This document shows, one piece after another, positions 50,901 to 59,807 of a stretch of DNA of 64,000 nt. The translations under genes and the position numbers were made by a program. The number at the start of each line of letters is the position of its first letter. Position 1 is the first letter of the stretch. The stretch is from NCBI GenBank assembly GCA_022747635.1, contig JAKTNV010000079.1:496001-560000 (forward strand), written 5' to 3'. Source of the DNA: Hetaerina americana (Eukaryota; Arthropoda; Insecta; Odonata; Calopterygidae). The notes under the pieces are model-generated. The model did no database searches. It was not told the DNA's origin and saw only the letters and a program-made list of their open reading frames with translations.

Positions 50901-51520
50901 TCTCCTACCACGACCTTTCCACGAATATATCTCCTCCTCTGTCCACCCACACAAACAACCTGCGAGTGCACCAAGAGGGCCTGATGCCTCTTCTGGAAGG
51001 TCGGAGCCATCTTGATGAATTTAAAAAACAAGAGGTTAGGCCAGAAAGAATCATGATCTAGGAACGTTTACCTCGAATCTTCTCGTTTCATGGAAATCGG
51101 TGATCAACTTGATAACCTTCAGAGTAATTGATCCCCTTAATAATCCTCACACAGAAGGGTCCTGGCTATCTGAAACGACTGACTTTTATTGAAGAAGGAA
51201 TAGAATTTTATTCCAAGTTTTATATTTGGTATAGATGTGATCGTGGGAAATCAACTCTCTCGAAGGTTTTAAAAAACTATTGATTGCCTATACATACTAA
51301 CAGAATTCCGTTTCTGATTCAGAGTTCTAAAGCTCGCACTTGCAAGCAATTGAGGGGAAAATGTACGATTGCAGCAACTATCAGGGCTCCATTACTGTTA
51401 TACGAAACATAATTATGTATTTCACCTTACGAGATTCACATCAGTCAGATATCCGCACCGACTCTTCCGTGCGCAACCGGCCCGAATACACAACAGACCA
51501 ATTTTGACCCGAATATGATC
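47935..51520. other. Spacer with two GC-rich patches
   Basis: No gene recognised. 48240-48800 is GC-rich, purine-skewed on its left half and pyrimidine-rich on its right half, with overlapping motif-free open frames. 50220-50460 and 50540-51050 are moderately GC-rich. The remainder is AT-rich with nothing assignable. Confidence 0.5.
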
Positions 51521-53040
51521 CTACCACGGCCGGTCAATGTTATTATGGTCCCTAATCGTTCGAGGAAGAAATGAAATCTTAAATCTATCTATTCTACACT
51601 TAATCTCTCTGATTTTATTGACATGATCTCTCCTACAGTAGTACGATGGGGGTAATGACACATTTTCAACATCGTTGTTAAAGAGACATCCTTCCAATTT
51701 ATGCAAGAGCTTCAATCTGTAATTCAACCTTCACTTCGTGAGTGATTTCCAGCCTAGCTCCTCTACTATTTTGGATATGCTGCTAAGTTTATCATAACAA
51801 CGTTTTACCGATCTAGCGCCTCTACACTGCACGCGTTCGGATTCGGCAATCGATCCAACTTCGTGAGGATCTCATATACGAGTACCTGTAGCATATTCTA
51901 AATGAGGCATAATCAGCGAAACATTTCTCTTTGACTTTTTCATCATCTTTACCCAGTACTCTTCAAAGAAATCCTAATTTTTTTAACTTGCCCACATATT
52001 CCCTGTAAGTGTTTCACGCAGGAGAGGTCATTAGTGAGGGTAACGCATAAGTATTTAATTAAGTTTACACATTTCATGTCAGTGTGCCCGATGCAGAAGG
52101 CGATCGGAAAGAAATTTCTCTTTTTCCAAAAAGTCATCACTACACACGTAGTGACTACTGAGTCAATGTCGTTAACATAAATTGGGATTAAAAGGGGTCC
52201 GATAACGCTTCCCTGGGGAATACCCGAAGTAACTTCTACTGTATTCGGGCTAACTCCATCTATCCCTACTCTTTGTACCCGACCATTCAAAAAATCCTTA
52301 ATCCAACCTAGGATATTTTTATGTATGCCATATACTTCTAGCTTTGTAGTAGTAGTTTACTATGAGGTATTTTGTTGAAGACTTTCTTGAAATCTAGAAA
52401 AACCGTGTCCACTGGAACATTGCTCTCTCCCGATTAAGAATATCATGGACAAAAAGCGCAAATTGTGTCTCGCAGGATCAACCCCTTCGGAAACCGAGCT
52501 GATTAGTCATTGATAACTCCTGGATATCGAGGTATCTCACGATCGAACTAGCAGCTATATGTTCCATAACCTTGCACGAAATGAATGTGAAGGCAATAGG
52601 CCTGTAATTGCTCGGTTCCTCCCTGTCTATGTTTTTAAATATTGGTGTTATGTAAGCCGTTTTCTAATCTCTGGGAACCTTTTGATCTGCTTGAGACTTC
52701 TTAAATATGATTTGTAGATACGGTGCAATTTTCGACGATAGATCCTTAAATATACAAGCGGGTATTTGATGTGATCCGGAGGATTTATTAGGTTTAATAT
52801 TTTTCGCCAAACGTTCTATTCCATTATTTGAGGTTTCAATTTTGGGCATCGGTTGGCCGGTACGATTTGATAAGCTATTGGAGATATTCGGTGAGACATT
52901 GGTGAAGACGCTTTGAAAGAAGGAATTAAATAAGTCAGCCTTTTCCAAACTGCTCGTTACTCTTTCGCCTTTATCATTTTTAAGTGAATTAACCGGTGAC
53001 TTATTTCCCTGAACCTCTCGGACGCACGACCAAAATGCTA
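51521..53040 (-). pseudogene. Old decayed CR1 LINE (ORF2 remnant)
   Basis: Minus-strand remnants in the correct order of a CR1 ORF2 with many stops and frame breaks. Around 53040-52664 are FWSCVREVQG, LFNSFFQSVFTN and IKPNKSSGSHQIPACIFKD, equivalent to the N-terminal RT region of the intact ORF2. At 52290-52190 is EVTSGIPQGSVIGPLL. Toward 52060-51960 comes the LGVTFTKDLTWG-like block. At 51727-51521 is RLKLLHKL...KIREIKCRIDRFK...FLPRTIRDHN. The FADD block is not readable and parts are deleted. It is clearly diverged from the young family in this window, perhaps a related older CR1 subfamily. No 3' tail was recognised. Confidence 0.85.
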
Positions 53041-54180
53041 AAATGATAAAAATTGGAACACCATATTAATTTCTTAATTTTAAAGTTTCACTCAAATATA
53101 GAACAAAGCTGTAACTATAAAATTAAATGCGAAAATTTAATGGCACAAATTAATTTCTATACCTGATTTAAGAGTCGCTGAAGTCATGAGGAAATGAGAT
53201 TTTATGAACTATCACAAAAATTACCTGCCGATAAGTTTACGGAATTATTAACCGACCGTTGAGGCCAGCCAAGGGCGTGCACCCCACATTAATGGCTCTT
53301 TTCATTTCCCAGCTGTCTTATTTATTTAGTAACCGGGAACATTGCAAATGTAAGAGAGACGAGGAAAGCTCTTTCCATTACGATATCTACCTTTACGATG
53401 GCAAAAAAAGAGTTGGAGAGGTAGTCAGAGAAGCTAACGTTAAGATTACGAAAAATGGTTTTCGCGGGAGGGGGTCTTTTAGGTAAGAAGACCTCTCTCC
53501 CCCATGCTCGGCCTGGACGTGGAAGAATTGAAGGAAATGGTGGAAGAGGAAAGGATGGAGGGAATGGGGAAAAAGTGGTAGGTGGGGGTTGAGGAGGGAG
53601 CGGAAGGGGGGAAACGAAGAAGAGTTTTGAGGAAGAAATTGATGAAGCCAGTGGCGAATGCAAGATTTTCTCATTAGTAGTTTATCAAAGTAGGTAGGTC
53701 CGAGTCTCCAGAACCATAATTTCTACACTCTCCACGAGGAGGACTCATTCTCATTGACGTATCCAATAAATAGCATTTAATGCCTTTTCCGGCAGCAAAA
53801 GACTCAGAAAACGAAGTTCATGCTCACATAAAGTGCGTTTACGTCACGTACCTACATGTTCGCTCAACACATATCTCATTTGTATACGGGTAAGTTCCCA
53901 GGTAAAGCCTACTACCATAAATACACACCCGCTAGATAACTTTTAAAAAATCCATCGTCATTAGTGTTGAGTGTGGCTTAAAAATTAATGGACGTAAAAT
54001 GAACATCAGGGACAGCTTTCTTATTCTAATATATTTGTTCACAAATACATTAGAATACCATATACAGGATGTATAACAGAATAGTTGATCCGAAAGTTGG
54101 TTTTGATGCGTAGGAGAAGTTAGGGGTTAAAGCTCAACTTTACATGAAGGCTAAAACGTGGGATATTCATGCATTCAGAG
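53041..54180. other. Spacer
   Basis: No gene recognised. 53259-53486 is a motif-free plus-strand open frame ending at a donor-like TAG|GTAAGA (about 53483). 53460-53660 is purine-skewed. The rest is AT-rich. Confidence 0.5.
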
Positions 54181-54229
54181 TATTCCCTGCCTTTTACAGT
54201 GTCCTCGGGGGGTAGAGTGTTTTGAGGTG
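54181..54229 (+). mobile_element. Older CR1 copy, left fragment (split by nested insertion)
   Basis: ATTCCCTGCC, then 11-12 diverged bases, then GGGGGTAGAGTGTTTTGAGGTG. This matches the 3' UTR of the young CR1 at about 58133-58180 (ATTCCCTGCC...GGGGGTAGAGTGTTTCGTGGTG). Homology starts abruptly at 54181, so the older copy was itself 5'-truncated there. Its continuation lies at 58478-58766, beyond the inserted element. The last six bases, GAGGTG (54224-54229), recur at 58478-58483 and are the target-site duplication. Confidence 0.85.
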
Positions 54230-54230
54230 A

Positions 54231-54992
54231 GTGTCTCACGTCCGTAGGTCGGACGATTGGAGGGTCGTCTCTCGGGGCAAGGGGAAGGTAACGCTGCGGC
54301 GTGGATTGGACTCTGCGGAGGCAGATACCATCCCCGTCTCCAACAGGTACCAGGTGCTGTCGGATGACAGCACCACCGTACCTGCAGCCCCTATCCCTAC
54401 TCCGAGGGCACTGCCTAGGGTAAGACGTCAGGGAACGGGAAGGGAGGGAGTTGTAGTAATAGGTAGCTCGAATGTCCGTCGTGTAATGGTTCCATTGAGG
54501 GAAAGGGCGCGCCGCGTAGGCGCCGATCAACGGGTGACCGCCTGGTGTATACCAGGCGGAGGAGTCCCTCAGGTGACGAAGGCAATCGAGGCGGCGATCA
54601 AAGGCACGAAGTGCTCTAGGCTGCAGGTCGTGGCCCATGTGGGCACCAATGACGTCACGGACCGTGGATCCGAGGAGGTCCTCCGTTCCCTTAGGGAACT
54701 GAACTCCGAGGTGAAGCGCGTCCAGGGCGTCGAGGGGGTTCGGCTGGGACTAACGGTCTGCAGCATCGTTCCGAGGGAGGATCGCAGGTCTCTGGTTTGG
54801 AGCCGAGTGGAAGGCATAAACCAGAGACTATCGAGATTCTGCTCGGACATAGGAGCCTCCTTCGTCGACCTGAGGCCAACCCTCCGATCTTGCAGGACTC
54901 CCCTTAACCGATCTGGGGTCCATTACACGGCGGAAGCGGCGAGTAAGGTAGCGGATAGGATACTCGACCACTGTAGGCCTTTTTTAGGATAG
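54231..54992 (+). pseudogene. CR1 ORF1, 5'-truncated, with SGNH esterase domain
   Basis: ORF1 proteins of CR1 elements bind RNA and often carry an SGNH-hydrolase (esterase-like) domain. Here the domain spans about residues 74-250 of the visible frame: block I VVIGSSNVRR (nucleophile Ser at about 79), block III HVGTNDV (Asn about 140), and block V RSGVHYT (His about 231). The N-terminal 70 residues are basic and Pro-rich. The frame begins with GTG straight after an in-frame TGA made at the insertion junction, and the first internal Met is near residue 86, so the true N-terminus was lost on insertion. No frameshift or stop interrupts what remains. A 107-nt gap separates it from ORF2. Confidence 0.88.
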
Positions 54993-55099
54993 AGGGCAGG
55001 TCCCTTAGTGGGTCAGTAACATCTGGGGATAGCGCGTATAATATTATTTATAAAAATATAAAAGTCACCGACAACACTGACATTGATTTAGAAAGACAT

Positions 55100-57964
55100 G
55101 TGACATGCACTTCCCCACAAAGGCGTCCTAAAATACAGTCAGGCACAAATAAGGACGTTATTCAACATCAAAATAATTTAACTATACTTGTTATAAATTG
55201 CAGAAGCCTCAAGAACAAATCAGCGGATCTAGAACACTTAATCCAAACTCATTCCGCTGATATAGTATTAGGCACAGAGAGTTGGCTGTGCAATGACATA
55301 AATGACCAAGAAATTTTCCCAATAGATTTCAAAGTTTACCGACACGATAGAGATACAAGACCCGGAGGAGGGGTTTTCGTGGCAGTTAAAAGTCATTTTG
55401 AAAGCAGGCAAGTTTCATTTGAAAATAATAACATAGAAAGTGTTTGGTGCACCTTAATACGGACCAATCAACCCAACATAAATTTATGCTCTTTCTACAG
55501 ACCTCCAGACTCAGATTTGAAAACACTTCACACCCTCAACGATCAAATTTACAATTTTACACGTAAATATAATAACAGCATAAACATAATTGGTGGGGAC
55601 TTTAATCTCCCTGGTATAGATTGGGACAACAATATCGTTAAATCTGGGACCCGCGATCGCGAATCTTGCAATTCCATGATAAAATTGGTTCAAAGAAACT
55701 CCCTCCATCAAGCAGTACGCATGCCCACCCGTGGAAAAAACATATTGGATCTATTTCTTACAAACACGCCTGAACGTATTATTAGTGTATCAACTGATGA
55801 GGGGTTGAGTGACCATAAAGCAATTAATGTCCACTTGGACATAGAAATAAAAAAGATCATTAAACCAAAAAGAAAAATTTATAATTACCATAAAGCAGAC
55901 TTTGAAACTTTTGCCAATCAATTAAACTCTTCACTACCCGAGTTCAAAACCCGCTTAAGTCATGTCAACGTGGAAGAAACTTGGACAGAATTTGTCAATA
56001 TCATGCAAAAAGGAATCGTAGATTTCATACCTATAAAATACGTTAAAGCAAATCGCGACCCCAGGTGGTACAATAAAGACGTTAGAAAAGCCCTTCGAAA
56101 GCAGAGAATGCTACACTCTAGGGTAAAGAGGGCAGGCGTGAACACATCATCCCCTGAGAATAAACAATTATGGGGCACATATAGATCCTCCAAAATTGAA
56201 ACCAAAACACAATTACGTAGCGCTTTACTGGACTTTAAACGCAAAGTACTTTGCGAGCACTTGGACACTGACCCCAAAGCTTTCTGGTCATATGTTAGGG
56301 AAGTAAATGGGAGTAAACAAACCGTGGCTTGCTTAAGGGATTGTAGCAATATAAGTCATACAGACAGCGAGGGTAAAGCTAACATCTTAAATTCATTCTT
56401 CCAAAGCGTTTTCTCGAATGATGTTGCCACCGCATATCTCCAAGAAACAATACATACTCCACCCATGGAAAAAATAACAGTGGACCAACAAGGAATTCTA
56501 AAATTGCTTAACGAGATTAAACCCAACAAATCCCCGGGTCCCGAAAATATACCAGCTAGGGTGATAAAACATTTAGCTCCAAACATTGCCCCGTACCTTG
56601 AATTTATATTTAACCAATCCCTCACAGAGTGCAAAGTACCTAAGATTTGGAAAAACGCGCAAATAACGCCTATTTTTAAAAGTGGTGACAGGGAGGATCC
56701 CAGTAATTACAGACCTATATCTCTCACTTCTATCTGTTGCAAAATCTTAGAGCACATAATTGTCAGTTCAATAATGAGACACCTTGACAATATTAACTTT
56801 TTAAGTGACAATCAACACGGATTCAGGAAAACCCGCTCCTGCGAGACTCAATTAGGATTATTTACACATGATTTACTTTTATCGGGTGAGAGAGGTAGGC
56901 AAGTGGATGCCATCTTCTTAGATTTTCAAAAGGCATTTGATAAGGTCCCACACGGTAAACTCATTCATAAATTAAAGGTCGCGGGTATAAACAAGGGCGC
57001 CATAAGCTGGGTTAAAGATTTTCTTTCAGAGCGGGAACAGAGGGTAGTCCTTGATGGCGCTAGTTCCGACAGCGTTCGAGTCACGTCGGGGGTACCTCAG
57101 GGAAGTGTGATCGGGCCGTTGCTTTTCTTGATTTTTGTTAACGATTTGAACCGCGAAGTGAAAAGTAAAATTAGGATGTTCGCGGATGACACGGTGATCT
57201 ATCGGGAGATATCTGAGGATGAGGATCGTTTTATTCTAGAGCAGGATTTAGATTGCATTACTAAATGGTGTTCTAACTGGGGATTGACTCTAAATTATAA
57301 TAAATGTTCAGTGGTAAATTTCTTTAAAAGATCATCGGGATTTGCTTACAAATTAGCTGGAGGTGACCTAGCAGTAGTTGATACGGTAAAATACCTAGGT
57401 GTCACATTCACCAAAGACTTAACTTGGGGGACTCACATACGTAAAGTCTGCGGTCAAGCATATAAAAAATTGGGATTAATTAGACGCATTGTCGGCAAAA
57501 GTGACTCGAAGGTCAAGGAACGTTGTTACCACGCTCTTGTAAGGCCTCATTTAGAATACGCATGCAGCGTGTGGGATCCGAGTGAAAAAGGTCTCATTCG
57601 GGAAATTGAGAAGGTTCAACGCCGGGCAGCCCGTTTTGTAAAAAATTCCTACGATAAAACGCAAAGCGTCACCGAAATGCTCATGGATTTGGGGTGGGAA
57701 TCATTGGCTGAGAGACGATTCAATGCAAGATTGAAATTATTAAATAAATTTAGATCCGCATGTTTCAGCACCGAGGTCTCGCAAATTATTCGTACTCCTA
57801 CATACATTAGTCGCTTGGATCATGCATATAAAATTCGGGAAATAGATGCCAGAACTAGCCGACTCAAGGACTCTTTCTTCCCACGGACAATACGGGATAG
57901 CAACTGCAGGGTTATAGATAGCAAAAATTCCACTTGCCACCCTCAGCGTCTAAAAAATAATTAG
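55100..57964 (+). CDS. CR1 ORF2: AP-like endonuclease + reverse transcriptase
   Basis: An uninterrupted 954-residue protein, in the usual size range for CR1 ORF2. It nicks target DNA and primes reverse transcription of the element RNA at the nick. The endonuclease spans about residues 28-245: INCRSLKNK, TESWL (metal-binding Glu about 60), GGDFNLPGIDW (Asp about 167) and GLSDHKAIN (catalytic Asp-His 238-239). A basic linker follows. The RT spans about 480-760: KPNKSPGPENIPA, FKSGDREDPSNYRPISL, QHGFRKTRSCETQL, FLDFQKAFDKVPH (Asp 608), GVPQGSVIGPLLF and FADDTVIYR (Asp 696-697). The C-terminal CR1/Jockey-type region has LEYACSVWDPS and QRRAARFV. All catalytic residues are present, so it is potentially functional. 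The start is the first ATG upstream of the endonuclease. Expression is not shown. Confidence 0.95.
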   Translation: MTCTSPQRRPKIQSGTNKDVIQHQNNLTILVINCRSLKNKSADLEHLIQTHSADIVLGTESWLCNDINDQEIFPIDFKVYRHDRDTRPGGGVFVAVKSHFESRQVSFENNNIESVWCTLIRTNQPNINLCSFYRPPDSDLKTLHTLNDQIYNFTRKYNNSINIIGGDFNLPGIDWDNNIVKSGTRDRESCNSMIKLVQRNSLHQAVRMPTRGKNILDLFLTNTPERIISVSTDEGLSDHKAINVHLDIEIKKIIKPKRKIYNYHKADFETFANQLNSSLPEFKTRLSHVNVEETWTEFVNIMQKGIVDFIPIKYVKANRDPRWYNKDVRKALRKQRMLHSRVKRAGVNTSSPENKQLWGTYRSSKIETKTQLRSALLDFKRKVLCEHLDTDPKAFWSYVREVNGSKQTVACLRDCSNISHTDSEGKANILNSFFQSVFSNDVATAYLQETIHTPPMEKITVDQQGILKLLNEIKPNKSPGPENIPARVIKHLAPNIAPYLEFIFNQSLTECKVPKIWKNAQITPIFKSGDREDPSNYRPISLTSICCKILEHIIVSSIMRHLDNINFLSDNQHGFRKTRSCETQLGLFTHDLLLSGERGRQVDAIFLDFQKAFDKVPHGKLIHKLKVAGINKGAISWVKDFLSEREQRVVLDGASSDSVRVTSGVPQGSVIGPLLFLIFVNDLNREVKSKIRMFADDTVIYREISEDEDRFILEQDLDCITKWCSNWGLTLNYNKCSVVNFFKRSSGFAYKLAGGDLAVVDTVKYLGVTFTKDLTWGTHIRKVCGQAYKKLGLIRRIVGKSDSKVKERCYHALVRPHLEYACSVWDPSEKGLIREIEKVQRRAARFVKNSYDKTQSVTEMLMDLGWESLAERRFNARLKLLNKFRSACFSTEVSQIIRTPTYISRLDHAYKIREIDARTSRLKDSFFPRTIRDSNCRVIDSKNSTCHPQRLKNN

Positions 57965-58477
57965 TTGTATTTAAATGCATGCTCTTCCACTAACCTTATG
58001 TGTTTTGCTATAATAACCCATTCTTTCCGAATGACTTCATTCATGTTCTGTTCATCTGTTTTTAAGTTTCCCTTTCAATCCCTCGTCCCTCTCCGCGGGG
58101 GCAAATTCCTGCTACCTGCAACGTTGGGTCCCATTCCCTGCCATTTAGAGACTCTTTGGGGGTAGAGTGTTTCGTGGTGCATTTTCATGTGGTAGTGATG
58201 TTTCAATTTCTTGCTTGTTGTGTCCTGGCTTCCGTGTTGTAGGATGTCTTTCGTGCTGCATCATGGGGTGCAGTTTTTTAGTTGTTTTGCGGTTTATGTG
58301 TTTGCATGAGTATTGGATGAAGGGTTTTTTGCATGAGTGTGTGCGCTGCTGTGGGTGTAATTTTCCGTGTTGTTTTTTTTTGCATGTAGTATTTTTCTTT
58401 TTTACGGTTGGTGACCTAACACCCCCCGCCACACGCCCTTGCGGCGGCTTGCGGGTTATTATGTAGATGTAGATGTA
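57965..58477 (+). other. CR1 3' UTR and repeat terminus
   Basis: A non-coding 3' region shared with the truncated copy on the minus strand at 37796-38303 and, for its last 90 bases, with the SINE tail at 28428-28520. It ends TATGTAGATGTAGATGTA, the element's short tandem-repeat terminus, immediately before the target duplication at 58478. Open frames here (57965-58165 and 58167-58466) are artefacts. Confidence 0.9.
58425..58455 (+). other. Predicted 3'-end hairpin of CR1 RNA
   Basis: The outer arms CCCGC (58425-58429) and GCGGG (58451-58455) and the inner arms CGCC (58434-58437) and GGCG (58443-58446) can form a two-part stem capped by CTTGC. Versions of this element recur near the 3' end of every CR1-related copy in the window, including the SINE. 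It is a good candidate for the site recognised by the reverse transcriptase. The structure is inferred from complementarity only. Confidence 0.55.
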
Positions 58478-58766
58478 GAGGTGCATGCTCATGTGGTATT
58501 GGTGTTTCACATTCTTGCTTGCTGTGTCCTGGCTTGTCGTTGGATGGCTTTCGTGATGCATCCTGGGGTGGAGTTGTTTGTTGATTTATGGCATATGTGT
58601 TTGCATGAGTGTTGGATGAAGGGATTTTTGCGTGTGTGCGCTGCTGTGGGTGTAATTTTCCATGTTGCTGTTTTGCATGTGGGACTGTTCCTTTTTACGG
58701 TTGGTGACCTAACACCCCCCCCACACGCCCTTGCGGCGGCTGGCGGGGTATTATGTAGATGTAGAT
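58478..58766 (+). mobile_element. Older CR1 copy, right fragment (3' UTR)
   Basis: It continues exactly where 54229 leaves off. GGTGCATGCTCATGTGG corresponds to the young element's GGTGCATTTTCATGTGG at 58176-58192. It runs to its own GTAGAT terminus at 58766. It diverges from the young 3' UTR by numerous substitutions and small indels, so it predates the insertion. Read together with 54181-54229, it is one 5'-truncated CR1 of about 330 bp. The open frame 58439-58777 is an artefact. Confidence 0.88.
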
Positions 58767-58784
58767 TGGTATTTTAGAAGGGGT

Positions 58785-58855
58785 TTTCCAAAGAATTAAT
58801 AGGGATTCGCATCCGGGACCACCTAGACAGTAACTCAGCATGCTAGTCGCTACTG
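58785..58855 (-). repeat. tRNA-like SINE head fragment
   Basis: On the minus strand a box B-like GGATGCGAATCCC (58802-58814) is preceded by a tRNA-like stretch with AGTAGCGACTAGCATGCTGAG (an A-box relative). It resembles the T-arm of the SINE at 29.0 kb (GGGTGCGAATCCC). The stems are imperfect, so this is a decayed SINE or tRNA pseudogene. It lies 20-90 bases beyond the CR1 terminus. Confidence 0.45.
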
Positions 58856-59320
58856 TGTAAAGTAGGTAAATTGAAAAACGTTGAAAAGTAATTCATGAAA
58901 ATACTTTTAAGACGTACAAGCTCATTTTATTTGACATGAATGTCTGTTATGAATTAAAATTTTAGCATTAAAATACTAAAACCAACATCGCCCCATTAGA
59001 GCATCCCAAAAAGAAATGTAAATCTCACGTTCATGAACTTTAGCTTGAACTTAACGATGCAAGCGGTCTAAGTAGTCCCCATTAAAAGTTAATACTGCAC
59101 CGGAGGCACTTCACTCGCTCCAAGGAATTTGAATGGAATGAGACACCTACACAAAAGGCTACCAAATATAACCCAATTTTTAGGTAAATTCGAATTGTCT
59201 CTTTTTAAACTGAAGTTAAATTCGCAGGGCCAGTAAGTGCGAACATAAAAACGCAACAACTACTGCATGATGTACGTATATGCACGACATTTATAGATGA
59301 GTTGATATGTAGTCAAATGA
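58856..59320. other. AT-rich spacer
   Basis: No gene or repeat recognised. Confidence 0.5.
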
Positions 59321-59807
59321 TACGAGAAGCAAGAAAGCGTCACCGACATGCTGGAGGATTTAAGGCGAGAGCCTCCTGGTTCTCAAAGAGAGCAGGCAAG
59401 GTGTATACTTTGAGAAAATACAGGGCACCAAAGTTTTCCTGAGACTCAAACAACACATATTTTTGTGGTCCCAAATTATATTAGTAGATTCGACCCCTGG
59501 GATGTAATAAGAATGATAAACGCCTCACAGACGGATTCAAGTACTCGTTCTTCATTGGGAATACGATACGCAATCATCATCAATGCTAACCCAAAAAATT
59601 ATATTAACTTGAATGCCACAATTGGGTGAATTGTTGAGGCGTGGCAATCAATGCATGATGTACATGTACGTATATAGGGGCCACCCATACAAAAGTATTC
59701 AAACGTACATGTGATCATATCAAACATACATATTTCTCTATGCATGGTTGATGCCCTAGCATCCCGCACCGCACGCTCTTACGGCGGCTATTATGCAGAT
59801 GTGGATG
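59321..59807 (+). pseudogene. Ancient CR1 relic (ORF2 C-terminus and 3' end)
   Basis: A heavily decayed plus-strand CR1. At 59321-59370 the translation runs YEKQESVTDMLEDL, matching YDKTQSVTEMLMDL of the intact ORF2. Further on come tyISRfD-like and sRlKdS-like remnants (about 59480-59580). The end at 59745-59807 (GGTTGATGCCCTAGCATC, CGGCGGC, TTATGCAGATGTGGATG) matches the diagnostic 3' terminus. Large deletions lie between. It is older than the copies at 54-58 kb and shows the family has been resident for a long time. Confidence 0.75.

Larger units (their letters stand above)
54230..58477 (+). mobile_element. CR1-clade LINE retrotransposon, ORF2 intact
   Basis: A 4.25-kb non-LTR retrotransposon with partial ORF1 (SGNH esterase), intact ORF2 (endonuclease plus reverse transcriptase), a 513-bp 3' UTR and a GTAGAT-repeat terminus instead of poly(A), all typical of the CR1 clade. 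It is flanked by GAGGTG (54224-54229 and 58478-58483) and sits inside an older 3' UTR of the same family. ORF1 is open from the first codon at the junction but lacks an ATG, so the copy is 5'-truncated within ORF1. The missing part presumably includes the ORF1 N-terminus and the internal promoter. ORF2 could still be expressed only from outside transcription. Confidence 0.95.

Noticed and set aside
57965..58777. Cys/His/Val-rich open frames in the CR1 3' UTRs
   Set aside because: They lie in non-coding 3' UTR of the LINE, and the two tandem copies simply repeat the same artefact.
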